DNA of 54,027 nt, from the IMG/VR virus record IMGVR_UViG_3300027970_000036, positions 1 to 54,027 of that record; one strand, 5' to 3'. Source of the DNA: a virus. The notes under the pieces are model-generated. The model did not search any database. It saw only the letters and a list, made by a program, of their open reading frames with translations, and was not told the DNA's origin. Below are positions 14,930 to 24,200 of this stretch, piece by piece (position 1 is the first letter of the stretch; every line of letters begins with the position of its first letter). Position numbers and translations under genes: made by a program.

Positions 14930-15406
14930 ATGGCTACTATTCTCTACGCAGAACTTGATGGTATTAGGTCTGTATTAGGTGTTTCTTCAAAAGAGATGTC
15001 AGACGAGCAGTTATCCACACGGATGTTAGAGCAAGAACTGAGATTAGACTTAGCTAATTGGGTGGGAAACCACGTTACACTTGCTGATGCGGTAAACTCA
15101 GGCACAGCCACCACCGTAGAAATAGATACCTTCGACGCGCTTGGCTTGTACTCCACTTACTTCTGCGCCAAACTCATAGTAACTTCCCTACAACTCGCTG
15201 CAATCCAATCGGTGTCAGATGGTAAAAATGCCATGAACCGATTTACCACTATTGATTACGAACAACTCTACTCCCGCCTATCCGAACGAGTGTCTTTTTA
15301 TAAGAAGTTTGTGACTGACAATAACTCCGTTACAACAACCGCAGCCACGGTTGCATTCAAACCATTCTCCATTGTTGGTAGCAGTTATGACCCTGTTACA
15401 GGTTAA
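14930..15406 (+). CDS. Head-tail connector (adaptor-position) protein
   Basis: This 158-aa, largely helical protein is the first gene after the accessory units. Size and place fit the adaptor that docks under the portal (gp6/gpW class). It has long amphipathic helices (residues ~20-50 and 65-110) and a Thr/Val-rich C-terminal tail. The ribosome site is poor (GGGCAG). There is no decisive motif, so the call rests on order. Confidence 0.5.
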   Translation: MATILYAELDGIRSVLGVSSKEMSDEQLSTRMLEQELRLDLANWVGNHVTLADAVNSGTATTVEIDTFDALGLYSTYFCAKLIVTSLQLAAIQSVSDGKNAMNRFTTIDYEQLYSRLSERVSFYKKFVTDNNSVTTTAATVAFKPFSIVGSSYDPVTG

Positions 15407-15409
15407 AGC

Positions 15410-16000
15410 ATGAATCTATCTATTGCAGCGTCTTATTTTGCAAACACCCCAGTAAGCGGTTGGAATGGTACGAAGTGGATTCCAAATGTTGCGTTGATAT
15501 GTATTCTGCCTTCGGACAGATTTATCTCGGTGCATGAGTTCGACACGAACTGCCAATACGCTTTAACAGACATAGCTACGACGGCTTTAGATACTTACCC
15601 TGTCATAAAAATTCAAACAACAAATCAGGTGTATTTAACGGGCTTCAAAACCAACGATGTGAATGGCGACCAATACAGTAAGTTCTATTTACTTCGTCGA
15701 GCAGATGCTCAAGGTGATTTAATCACGTTTGCCAAAACGTATGCAGCATCAGGTACAGCCAAGAGTGTTACACGCGAAGTGGTGGGTACTTATTTCTGTG
15801 ATGTGGAACACGTTACCTCGTCAGGTTCACGGGTATTCAAGTCAAGTAAGTTCTCAGATTGTTTAGTTTTCCTGCCCTCAGATTGCCCACTTGAGACACA
15901 GCATGAAATCAAAGTTGGCAACGTTTATTACGAGGTGCATGACGTGTTTGAAAATTCAGGTTTTAAAATGTGCCGAGCAATCGGTAAGAGGTCAGCATGA
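15410..16000 (+). CDS. Head-completion (stopper-position) protein
   Basis: At 196 aa and mostly beta, this follows the adaptor-position gene after three bases and overlaps the next gene by four (ATGA). It resembles head-closure proteins in placement: the second neck ring that plugs the portal channel. The text YYEVHDVFENSGFKMCRAIG near the C-terminus is the beta-strand pattern seen in this class. Identification is by order. Confidence 0.45.
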   Translation: MNLSIAASYFANTPVSGWNGTKWIPNVALICILPSDRFISVHEFDTNCQYALTDIATTALDTYPVIKIQTTNQVYLTGFKTNDVNGDQYSKFYLLRRADAQGDLITFAKTYAASGTAKSVTREVVGTYFCDVEHVTSSGSRVFKSSKFSDCLVFLPSDCPLETQHEIKVGNVYYEVHDVFENSGFKMCRAIGKRSA

Positions 16001-16449
16001 GTTATGCTACATTTTCTGTTGCACTTAAATCTACGATTGATTATTTGGCTAAACAAATTGCAGACGCAAAGGGATTACCCTTCATGGATTTGGCTTCTTC
16101 TGAATTTGACACTGCTATTGTAGAATCAGACCAGCCTGCCATTTGTTGGGATTTGACCAGCATAGACGAAACGCCGTTTGACCCGATGTACACTGCGAGT
16201 TTTAACATTGGTGCAATGACGATGTTAGACCCTTCGCAGTATATATCCCTTGATCTTGTTGGGGAAATCTCCAGTGTTTTCAGGGTCAATGAAAGCCACG
16301 ATATAAAAGACTACAGCGGTGAAGTAAGTTCAACAGAACTTGTTGGCAAGTTTTATGTTGTAACCTGCGGACTGGCTCCTGCACAACAAGATTTAGCGAC
16401 TAATGTTCGGTTTGTTGCAGTTACTGTTCGGGCGGTGAGATATGTCTGA
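15997..16449 (+). CDS. Tail-terminator-position protein
   Basis: The 150-aa mixed alpha/beta protein overlaps its neighbours on both sides (four and eight bases). It is the third small neck gene, where lambda-like phages encode the tail terminator (gpU class), which caps the tail tube and joins it to the head. No motif proves this. Confidence 0.45.
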   Translation: MSYATFSVALKSTIDYLAKQIADAKGLPFMDLASSEFDTAIVESDQPAICWDLTSIDETPFDPMYTASFNIGAMTMLDPSQYISLDLVGEISSVFRVNESHDIKDYSGEVSSTELVGKFYVVTCGLAPAQQDLATNVRFVAVTVRAVRYV

Positions 16450-18100
16450 TTGGGATGATGATTACGGGAGTAGTGATGACTACTCAGGGTCAAGTTTTTC
16501 TAAACATGACTCGGAGTACGCAGAGCTAGACCGAATTGAGCGGTTAACTAAAGGTATTGACGTATCTACAAAAACATCCGCGAAACAAAGCCTACTTGCT
16601 GATAGAGATTTGGGAGGGAGTGGAGCATTATCTAAAGACGCGCAGGCAGAGAGTAATGCGGGGTGGAAAGCTAACAAAGCAGCATTGAACGCAGTATCTG
16701 TTACATCTGATGAAGATAAACTAAAAGCAGCACAAAGAATACTCAGTAAGTCGCAACAAGGTACAAAAAGGTTTCAGCGAGCCGCAGACGTAATTGAACA
16801 GATTAAGCGTAACCAAGCCGCAGCAAATCCCCTACGACCTGACGGTAGAATGTCCTCCGTTGAGTTCCAGTACGTTCACGGGGCTTCCCCTGTAAACTTA
16901 ACTACAGGTGGGGACGCTTCACACGGCAAACTTACAGTAAAAAGAAGTAACGGATATACTTCAAAAGCCCCTGCTGGAGCAATGCTTAAAGGTGTGCAGT
17001 TCAACATGCCTGATTTTAGGCAAAATCTTGAGAAGCAAATACGTCGAGAAGTTGACCTAAGAACAGTTATATCGTCCGCCTATTTCAACGGTGAGTTTAA
17101 ACCTGGATCAGGTAAGTCTATAATTGCCGCAGGAAAAAGCCAGTTGTTTGAGAAGGCGATGCGTGCAGTTGAAGTACATAAAAAGATGTATGTGTCGTAC
17201 TTGGCGGGTTTAGGTGGAGTTTTAGAAACGCCTGAAATGCCTATGAGTGGTAATGGTAAATTTACTGTCTCATCGGGTATGCACAGTGGCGATAAGGATT
17301 ATAAAGCACTTGTCAAAACTAACTGGAAACCGTTGAGTGATATAACACTCAAGCGAAAACAAAAAGAAGGTCGGTCATTAACTTTTTGGAAGAACTCAGG
17401 TCGTTTAGCCTCGGAGTATAAACGTAGTTTAGCTGTTCACATGAGTAAGTTGAAAGGTGATGATAGTGAGTTTTACGACACTAAAAAGTTGCATCAGACA
17501 ATGGATGCTTTCCGTTCACACCCTGACAATCGGGAACGTCGAAGCTCAGTAACTTACACACTTGAATTAGCTATTCCAAAGTGGCAAGCGAGTAACGGGG
17601 CTTTGATGGATGATTTGATTTCTACGCCATTTATACTTGGTGGTCAGTTACAGAAGGTATCGCATCACTTTATGGGTGGCAGTAAATTTGCGGGTAAAGT
17701 TAGCAAGAAAATTTTAGAGGCTAGAAAAGCCTACCGAGAAAAGCATACTACGGATGACCCACGCCACAACCCTCGGCGCACGGCTAGTGCGGTGTTAGAG
17801 GAAAGATTACCACAGAATGGCCGAAGCGGTGTTCGTGGTGCAGCGGCTAATACTCACACAGCTGCACATGCCGAAGCAGATAAACAGTTTAATTCAGAAA
17901 ATAAACCTTACACCATGACAGATGCACGGAATGCGTTTTATACCTTAAACCGTGTAGGCAGTGGGCATGACCGAGGCACAAGACGCTTTATAAACCCTGA
18001 ATTTAGACGACCTTTTGTGGCAGAGCTTTCAAGTGCCGCAGGACGAACAGCTAGACAGGCTTTGATAGCCCTTATTGAAAAGGGTCACGCTAAAGCCTGA
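16442..18100 (+). CDS. Large unknown protein between neck and tail-tube genes
   Basis: This 552-aa protein begins with an acidic Ser-rich segment (MSDWDDDYGSSDDYSGSSF), followed by a long basic region and an Ala/Arg-rich C-terminus. It is much larger than the usual proteins at this position. It may be a tail-completion protein, a minor head protein, or an ejected protein; the charged low-complexity ends would suit the last. I do not recognise it. Confidence 0.6.
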   Translation: MSDWDDDYGSSDDYSGSSFSKHDSEYAELDRIERLTKGIDVSTKTSAKQSLLADRDLGGSGALSKDAQAESNAGWKANKAALNAVSVTSDEDKLKAAQRILSKSQQGTKRFQRAADVIEQIKRNQAAANPLRPDGRMSSVEFQYVHGASPVNLTTGGDASHGKLTVKRSNGYTSKAPAGAMLKGVQFNMPDFRQNLEKQIRREVDLRTVISSAYFNGEFKPGSGKSIIAAGKSQLFEKAMRAVEVHKKMYVSYLAGLGGVLETPEMPMSGNGKFTVSSGMHSGDKDYKALVKTNWKPLSDITLKRKQKEGRSLTFWKNSGRLASEYKRSLAVHMSKLKGDDSEFYDTKKLHQTMDAFRSHPDNRERRSSVTYTLELAIPKWQASNGALMDDLISTPFILGGQLQKVSHHFMGGSKFAGKVSKKILEARKAYREKHTTDDPRHNPRRTASAVLEERLPQNGRSGVRGAAANTHTAAHAEADKQFNSENKPYTMTDARNAFYTLNRVGSGHDRGTRRFINPEFRRPFVAELSSAAGRTARQALIALIEKGHAKA

Positions 18101-18173
18101 TGTTAAAAAATATGGCGTAAGCCACACAACCACGTCGTAAGACGTAACATTTCTATAGAAAGGAGTAGTAAAG

Positions 18174-19202
18174 ATGGCAAATTTAGGTACTGCGATGTCA
18201 AAGAACTTCCAAATTGGTAACGCTGAGTTACGAATTGGTGGTTTAAAAGACGCAAACAGACTTCAACAAAAAGCGCATTCAGTGGGTTTATTGCAATCTG
18301 CGAATGTTAACTTCGCACAAAACGTAGCGGAACTTAAAGGCGGCTTACCCTTACAATTAGTTGACTCGGTAATTACTGAAACGACTGTTACCGTATCCGT
18401 TCAGGCGTATGAGTATACCCGTAAAAACATCCGCGCGATGTTGAACGAAGGGTTCAAAGCTGAAAAGGTGGATGTAGCCGTCTCTGGGAAATTGTCAGTA
18501 GCCACAGGCGCAGCTGATTCCTTTGTGGGTGCTACCTCTGGCATAGTTGATGGCGGTTACGCATCAGATACTGCCACCACGGCTAAGACCGTGTTCAGCA
18601 AAATCTCACCCTCAGCCGCCAGCCTTTCTTTAGTCATTGAAGGGTGCGCGTTTATTAGTGGGTTTTCCCCAGACCTTGGGACTACTTATGACATGGTGGC
18701 TGCATCTGAAAAGACTAAGGTTATTTTAGGTGTGTATGGTAAAGATAACCCAGAAAATTTAAGCATTGTAGAAGCCACAAGAGCTAAATTTACAACAAAC
18801 CCAAGCGCATTCGGAACTGTGTCGCCTGCGGGGAAGCTAGAGCTAGTTCTTTCAGATGACACTCCATTGCTTTTTGACTATGCAGATAATGCTGAAGTTG
18901 TAGTTTATACCATCAACCCTGTTGGTTTAGGTAACTCGGCTTCAACCGAATACTACACCATTGACGTTTTGGGTAAAAACCATAACACCAACTTACCTCA
19001 AGGATTCCGCTTCTGGAAAGCCTCAATCCAAGGTGGTATGGACTATGCCTTCTCTAACGACAGTTTTGCTGTTACTCCAATGACCTTCAAAATCTTGTTG
19101 CCCACCGCAGATGACTTTGATACGGGTAAGGACTTGGCTCACGTCAAGTCTCTAAGTGACGCGGGTAATAAGTTAGGTCTGTTCTGGAACGGTCAATCGT
19201 AA
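18174..19202 (+). CDS. Tail tube protein, first paralogue
   Basis: This 342-aa protein follows AAAGGAG. The N-terminal block NFQIGNAELRIGGLKDANRL and the C-terminal block FRFWKASIQGGMDYAFS are shared with the next gene. The pattern, with an N-terminal strand describing the subunit and a C-terminal strand-turn-strand ending in a short acidic segment, fits a major tail tube protein. A Rho-independent terminator follows directly, separating it from its paralogue. Confidence 0.7.
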   Translation: MANLGTAMSKNFQIGNAELRIGGLKDANRLQQKAHSVGLLQSANVNFAQNVAELKGGLPLQLVDSVITETTVTVSVQAYEYTRKNIRAMLNEGFKAEKVDVAVSGKLSVATGAADSFVGATSGIVDGGYASDTATTAKTVFSKISPSAASLSLVIEGCAFISGFSPDLGTTYDMVAASEKTKVILGVYGKDNPENLSIVEATRAKFTTNPSAFGTVSPAGKLELVLSDDTPLLFDYADNAEVVVYTINPVGLGNSASTEYYTIDVLGKNHNTNLPQGFRFWKASIQGGMDYAFSNDSFAVTPMTFKILLPTADDFDTGKDLAHVKSLSDAGNKLGLFWNGQS

Positions 19203-19213
19203 GCTAGTCAACT

Positions 19214-19243
19214 CCACCCTGCTAGCGTGGGGTGGTTTCTTAT
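19214..19243 (+). terminator. Terminator between the two tail-tube paralogues
   Basis: CCACCC (19214-19219), ten-base loop, GGGTGG (19230-19235), then TTTCTTATTT. It lies between two genes in the same direction, with no new promoter visible after it. It should make the first paralogue more abundant than the second and all genes downstream. Confidence 0.7.
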
Positions 19244-19259
19244 TTAAGGAGAAAAGAAC

Positions 19260-20621
19260 ATGGAAAATATCGGTGGAGCGAAAAGCTCCAATTTCCAGAT
19301 TGGCGTTGCAGAATTGCGAATTGGTAATTTGAATGACGCTGGAAGGTTAACCAGTAACGACTCCGTTGGGCTGGTAAAAAATGCTACCATCAACGTTGCA
19401 AAAACGTATGCGGAATTGCGTGGCGGTAACTTTAACGCCCGTATTCATCAAGCTCTGACAGGGTATGATTTAGAAATCAATGCGGAGTTATATGAATTTA
19501 CAACCCAGAATTTACTTAGAGTTTTAGGGGCTAATCAGGTTGTTACAAGCGGCGAAGTAACCCCAGACGTACAGGTTTCTGTTACTATACCAGGTGCGAC
19601 AACGTATTCTACGGTAAGTACAGTAAAACAATTTACTAGCAAAAGTACCACTAATCCCGCCGTGGCACTTACTGCTGGAGTCACTGCTGCTATCGTATCA
19701 ACCAAGTTGAAGTCAGCTGGCACGCTGGTACCTGCCAATAACTCATATTTCCTTCCAGTAGGCAGTAAAGTGTCTGACGTGGGTATTATTCTCAACGTTT
19801 CTAGCTTAAAAGACATCAGTGACTTAACAGCCTCTTGGAGTAAAGCTGTAACAATCAGCCAGCTAGGTATAACTCAAGCTGCGGTACTGGTACCTGGGTA
19901 TATCCTTCAATCGGCACGAGATATAGGCCTCCTTTACGCTAAAGGTACAGCCTGGACGTTATTTACTACGGGTTCCTCCACCACCACCACTGCAGGTATA
20001 AACTTCGCTAATCCGTTCACGATTACATCCGTAGACACCACAAAGGGTGTAGCCACTACGGGTATTCTGGGTACATTTTCAGTAGGTGCTACAACTGATG
20101 GTTCTCGGACACTCACCCTGCCAACAGGCGTTTATGTTTCCAGTTTAGGCGCCTCTGTTAAGTATAACTCGGCTACAGACGCAGACAATTCGTACATGTT
20201 TAAAATGTATTTTACGTCAGACACTAAAGCAGTGAAAGTCTTAGTTGGTACGCTCATGTCTGATTCAGCAATATCTATAAAAGACGAGGGTCAGTTCCCT
20301 GATAGCGCTGTGGGTAACTACGAATTAAAGTTAACAATATACTCCACAATCTCTTTGGCACCTGCCAAAGGTTCAGAGTTTATGACGGCTCAGTTGGTTA
20401 CAAAAAACTCCTTTACGGGGGGCTACACTTACTTTAATTTGTGGAAGGTTGCGGTGCAAGGTAATTTAGACTTTTCATTTTCGGGGTCAGACTACAACAC
20501 GCTACCATTGAAATTAGTTTCATTTGAACCTCAAGAGGATGATTTCAGCGGCAATACACTCGCAGCGATTAAAGCCGATTATGCTTCAGGTAGTATCTTC
20601 GGTAACATCGTAACGGACTAA
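19260..20621 (+). CDS. Tail tube protein, second and larger paralogue
   Basis: This 453-aa protein starts behind AAGGAG. Its beginning (NFQIGVAELRIGNLNDAGRL) and end (FNLWKVAVQGNLDFSFSG) align with the first paralogue. About 100 extra residues lie in the middle, rich in Ser, Thr, Val and Gly and probably an Ig-like or beta-sandwich insertion that would face outward. It could be a minor tube subunit, a decorated form, or a tail-end ring. Confidence 0.65.
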   Translation: MENIGGAKSSNFQIGVAELRIGNLNDAGRLTSNDSVGLVKNATINVAKTYAELRGGNFNARIHQALTGYDLEINAELYEFTTQNLLRVLGANQVVTSGEVTPDVQVSVTIPGATTYSTVSTVKQFTSKSTTNPAVALTAGVTAAIVSTKLKSAGTLVPANNSYFLPVGSKVSDVGIILNVSSLKDISDLTASWSKAVTISQLGITQAAVLVPGYILQSARDIGLLYAKGTAWTLFTTGSSTTTTAGINFANPFTITSVDTTKGVATTGILGTFSVGATTDGSRTLTLPTGVYVSSLGASVKYNSATDADNSYMFKMYFTSDTKAVKVLVGTLMSDSAISIKDEGQFPDSAVGNYELKLTIYSTISLAPAKGSEFMTAQLVTKNSFTGGYTYFNLWKVAVQGNLDFSFSGSDYNTLPLKLVSFEPQEDDFSGNTLAAIKADYASGSIFGNIVTD

Positions 20622-20623
20622 AG

Positions 20624-21196
20624 ATGAGTTTATTCCAGCAGTACCCCACAAGCTCAAAACGCCTTGGTCTATCATTTGGAATTGAGAAGGCTATTGTTGG
20701 AAACTTGTCTGCGATAGAAGACTTGACGGACGAGTTATTCCGTCAAGTTGTTGCAGATGGTTATGCTTTGATTCATGACAGGGAAGTCGTGGAGGCATAT
20801 TTAGATGGTTTGGTTAACCGAGTATTAGCCAGAATCGCGGAATTACAAATACAAGAAGAAAAAGCAAATAATAGGCGAAATAAAAAAACATTTGGATCGA
20901 GTTATGCGGAGTGGTTATCTACTTTGGATGCGACATCTTCTTGTTTATATTTGGCGGATTATGACATAGCAAAGGCTCTGCGCTGGTATTGGGATGAAGA
21001 TTACTTGTTGGTGCAAGAAGCGATAAATGTAAAGAGTGGGCATGAAAGTCAGATAACATTGACGCGAATGGAAGCCAGCATGTATGGATTTGGTGGCAGA
21101 TACTCGGATGATAAAGGCAATGATGCCAACACAGTGGATTTAGATGAAATGAATGCAGCAGATATAAAAGCTGCAATGTCTGGTTTTGGGTTTTAG
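20624..21196 (+). CDS. Tail assembly chaperone-position protein
   Basis: The 190-aa acidic helical protein lies between tube and tape-measure genes, where tail chaperones (gpG/gpGT type) are found. It begins two bases after the tube stop. An A7C run at about 20887-20894 was examined for a -1 shift, but it is not in heptamer phase and the -1 frame closes after about 25 codons. I therefore see no G-GT fusion. Identification is by position. Confidence 0.5.
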   Translation: MSLFQQYPTSSKRLGLSFGIEKAIVGNLSAIEDLTDELFRQVVADGYALIHDREVVEAYLDGLVNRVLARIAELQIQEEKANNRRNKKTFGSSYAEWLSTLDATSSCLYLADYDIAKALRWYWDEDYLLVQEAINVKSGHESQITLTRMEASMYGFGGRYSDDKGNDANTVDLDEMNAADIKAAMSGFGF

Positions 21197-21205
21197 GGAA
21201 TAGAG

Positions 21206-24200
21206 ATGGCAAATTTAAAAGTAAAACAAGGTGTTGATTTTGAGGCATTTTTAGACAAAATAGACACAAGTTCTTTATCTAACGGGCTTACATCCCGATT
21301 CCTGTCTGAAGTTCAGAGGATCACAGCTATCAAAGCTGTGGCGCACCCCGCCGTTGACATAAAATTAGACAACATAAAAATACACGGGACTAAAATCCCA
21401 GCGGAAAAGATATTACAAAAATTGGATTTGGAAAAACTAACATCTGGAATGAATCATGCTGTTGAGAAGGGTTTTTCCAAGATGGATGACTCAGCAGTTC
21501 TTAGCATGGTGGGGAGCCTAACTAAACTTGGTGCTTCAAGCCACATGGCATCAAAGGAACTCGAGCATAGTGCGAAGAACGCTCAAGCCTTTGCGAATGG
21601 GTTTAAACCCTTATCAGCTTTCAGCAGGGCTGAAGTGTCAGGTCTAAGGGAGTACCTTTCTTTATTGCAGGGGGTGGGTGGGCAAATAAAATCGCTAAGA
21701 AACGATTCAGGAAAACATAATGATTTAATACCCGAACACATTCGTAAAGAATTATTTGAAGCAAGAAAAGACCTTGGGCAGGCAAGATTAGCCAAAGCCA
21801 GTTCTTCCGATGCTTATGAGGGGGCGGGTGCTAAGAAAGCCGCAGCAAAACTTTCTTTAGGAGAACGAGAAGCCCTTAGAGAATCTGCGAGAACTGGGGA
21901 AAATGCCTTAGCAGCCGCCAACAAGCGAGTAACCACCGCTAGAAATGCAGTAGATGTCTCACGCGCTGAACATAGCCCTGCATATAACCATTACATCCAG
22001 CAAATGTTCAACCAGGTTCAACAACTTGAAAAGGCATTGAAACCTGTATTTGATGACAAGATGACCCGTATCGCAGAAGATACGAAAGCAACCGTAGCGG
22101 CGACATCAAAAATCCGCGCAGCTAATGCAAAATCTAAGGATACTCTTGAAGCAAACATGAAGCTGATAGAGAGCAAAATTGGGGAAATTGATTTATTAAG
22201 GAAAAATGCCCATACTTCGGATGTAGCCATACTCGACAAGGAGAAAAAACGGTTACAGGGTGTGCTAAAACAAGATAAGAAGTCATACCAACCTCATGAA
22301 GTTACCGATAGGTTTTATCAAAGTAGCGCAAACGCCCAGATTGTTTCAAAATTACGCCCAGAGGAAAAATTAGCTGCTACGAAAGATAGGCTCCCTGCTG
22401 TTCAAGATTTGGTTAATAAATCTGGGTACACAAGTTTAGCTTCCGACAGCCCTAAGCTAAAAGAATTGCTCGCTGAAGTTAAGTCCTCTACGAGAAGCCA
22501 ACGTCTTAACCCAGAGCAATTAACGCATTTATCCCCCACCTCCCGCACAGAGTATGATAGAAGACAAGATGAGTATTCCAAAATGGTGGAGGGTATTCGC
22601 CACCAAATAGATGCCACTGCGTCAAACCCATTTCAAAAGGGTTTTGATAGCCAGTTGGAAGGCTCTCATCGACGACTCAATGATGATGCACTGGGTGCGA
22701 GAATCCGTGATGCTATCCAAAAGGGGCAATACAATGCTTTATCTTCCGACGACATCAATTTAGCTAAACGTCAGTACGGTAAGCGCGGAACAACCCTTGA
22801 AGGGTTACTAAACAATAAAAGCTATGATGGTATCCCTGGAGTAGCTGCGGTTCCTGGGTTGTTCGCTGAGAATAAAAAGGTATTAGATAACTTAGAAAAA
22901 CAAAAAGTAGCCGCTAAAGAAGCGGAGAAAATTCTAAAACTTGAAAATCAAGCTAATAAAAGAGCTACGGAAATTGGTTCAGACCTTGTTGCTATCCAGA
23001 ATTTACGGAAATCCATTAAAGGCAAAGCCCTAGATGACCTGCTCCAGCTTCGTGAGGACTTGAGGCAGATTAGCCATAAATTAAGTCCGACGGAGAGAAA
23101 AGCCTTAATTAACCCCGCGCTTATTCAGGGGGTTAAAGATGTTCAATTAGAACGGGGACACCTACTGAGTGAACTCCGCGCAGAAATTATTGGTCAAACT
23201 CCAAAAATTGCCCGAGGTAGTGACTCCGCTAAAGTTGCCCAGTTACAACGCGGGAGTGAACTAGCCTCACAGTACAGCCATAATCAATATACATCATTGC
23301 CCAGAGAGGCGATGCCTGACTTACAAGCGCACCATAAGGCTGGAGAAAGGCAAGCACTCAATGACCTGAATAATGCTCAGAGGACAGGTGCGGATACCCG
23401 CTCGATTGAGAAGGATTTGCATAGTCATCGAGCAGGTATGGCAGCTGCTTCAGAAGCAGCAAAGAAGTATCGGACGGAATTAGGCTTAATCGGTCACGCT
23501 TTTGAGACTTTATCCAGATACGGTGCAGTCTCAGCTATTCTTTATGGTACTGCAAGTGCCTTCAAAGCTGTCGTCGCATCTGTCATCGAGTTAGAAGATG
23601 AGATGAAAAACATTCAGGCGATTACGTCATCGTCTGAAACGGATATGGCGGTGATTGGTGCTTCGATTAAAGGGATTGCGACGACTACGGCTTTCTCTAT
23701 TTCTGAGATTGCGGGAGCAGTAAAAACGGTAGCGCAAGCGGGTGTCGAGATGAAAGACATTCCGAAAACGGTACAAGCGATTGCGGATGTGGCAACTGCA
23801 ACAGGTAGTCAATTACAAACTGCTGCGGATATTATCACGACGGTTAAAGAAGTTTGGGACGGGATTGACGTAAGTACGATTGGAGATAGGGTTTCTCAGG
23901 CAGTCAACATATCTAAGCTGCAAATAGAAGACTTAAAAACTATTCTATCTTTGAATGCAGCAGCAGCTAAATCCGCAAACGTATCCCTTGAGCAGTCCTT
24001 ATCGCTCGACGCTTTACTGAGGAACGCGGGTGTAAAAGCAAGCACAATTGCAACAGGTTCAACACAGATGTACCGTGAGTTATTCTCACCTGATAAAAAG
24101 TTCTCTGAGTTCTTGTCTAAACAATACGGACGAGCAGGTGAAAAGGTTTCTTCAGAAGAAGCCGCTAAAAAGTTTTCTGATTTTAGAAGCTCGTCTAACC

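Noticed and set aside
20880-20900. A7C run as a programmed -1 frameshift in the tail-chaperone gene
   Set aside because: The run is not in slippery-heptamer phase (the frame reads AAT AAA AAA ACA), and the -1 frame closes after about 25 codons, far short of a GT product.
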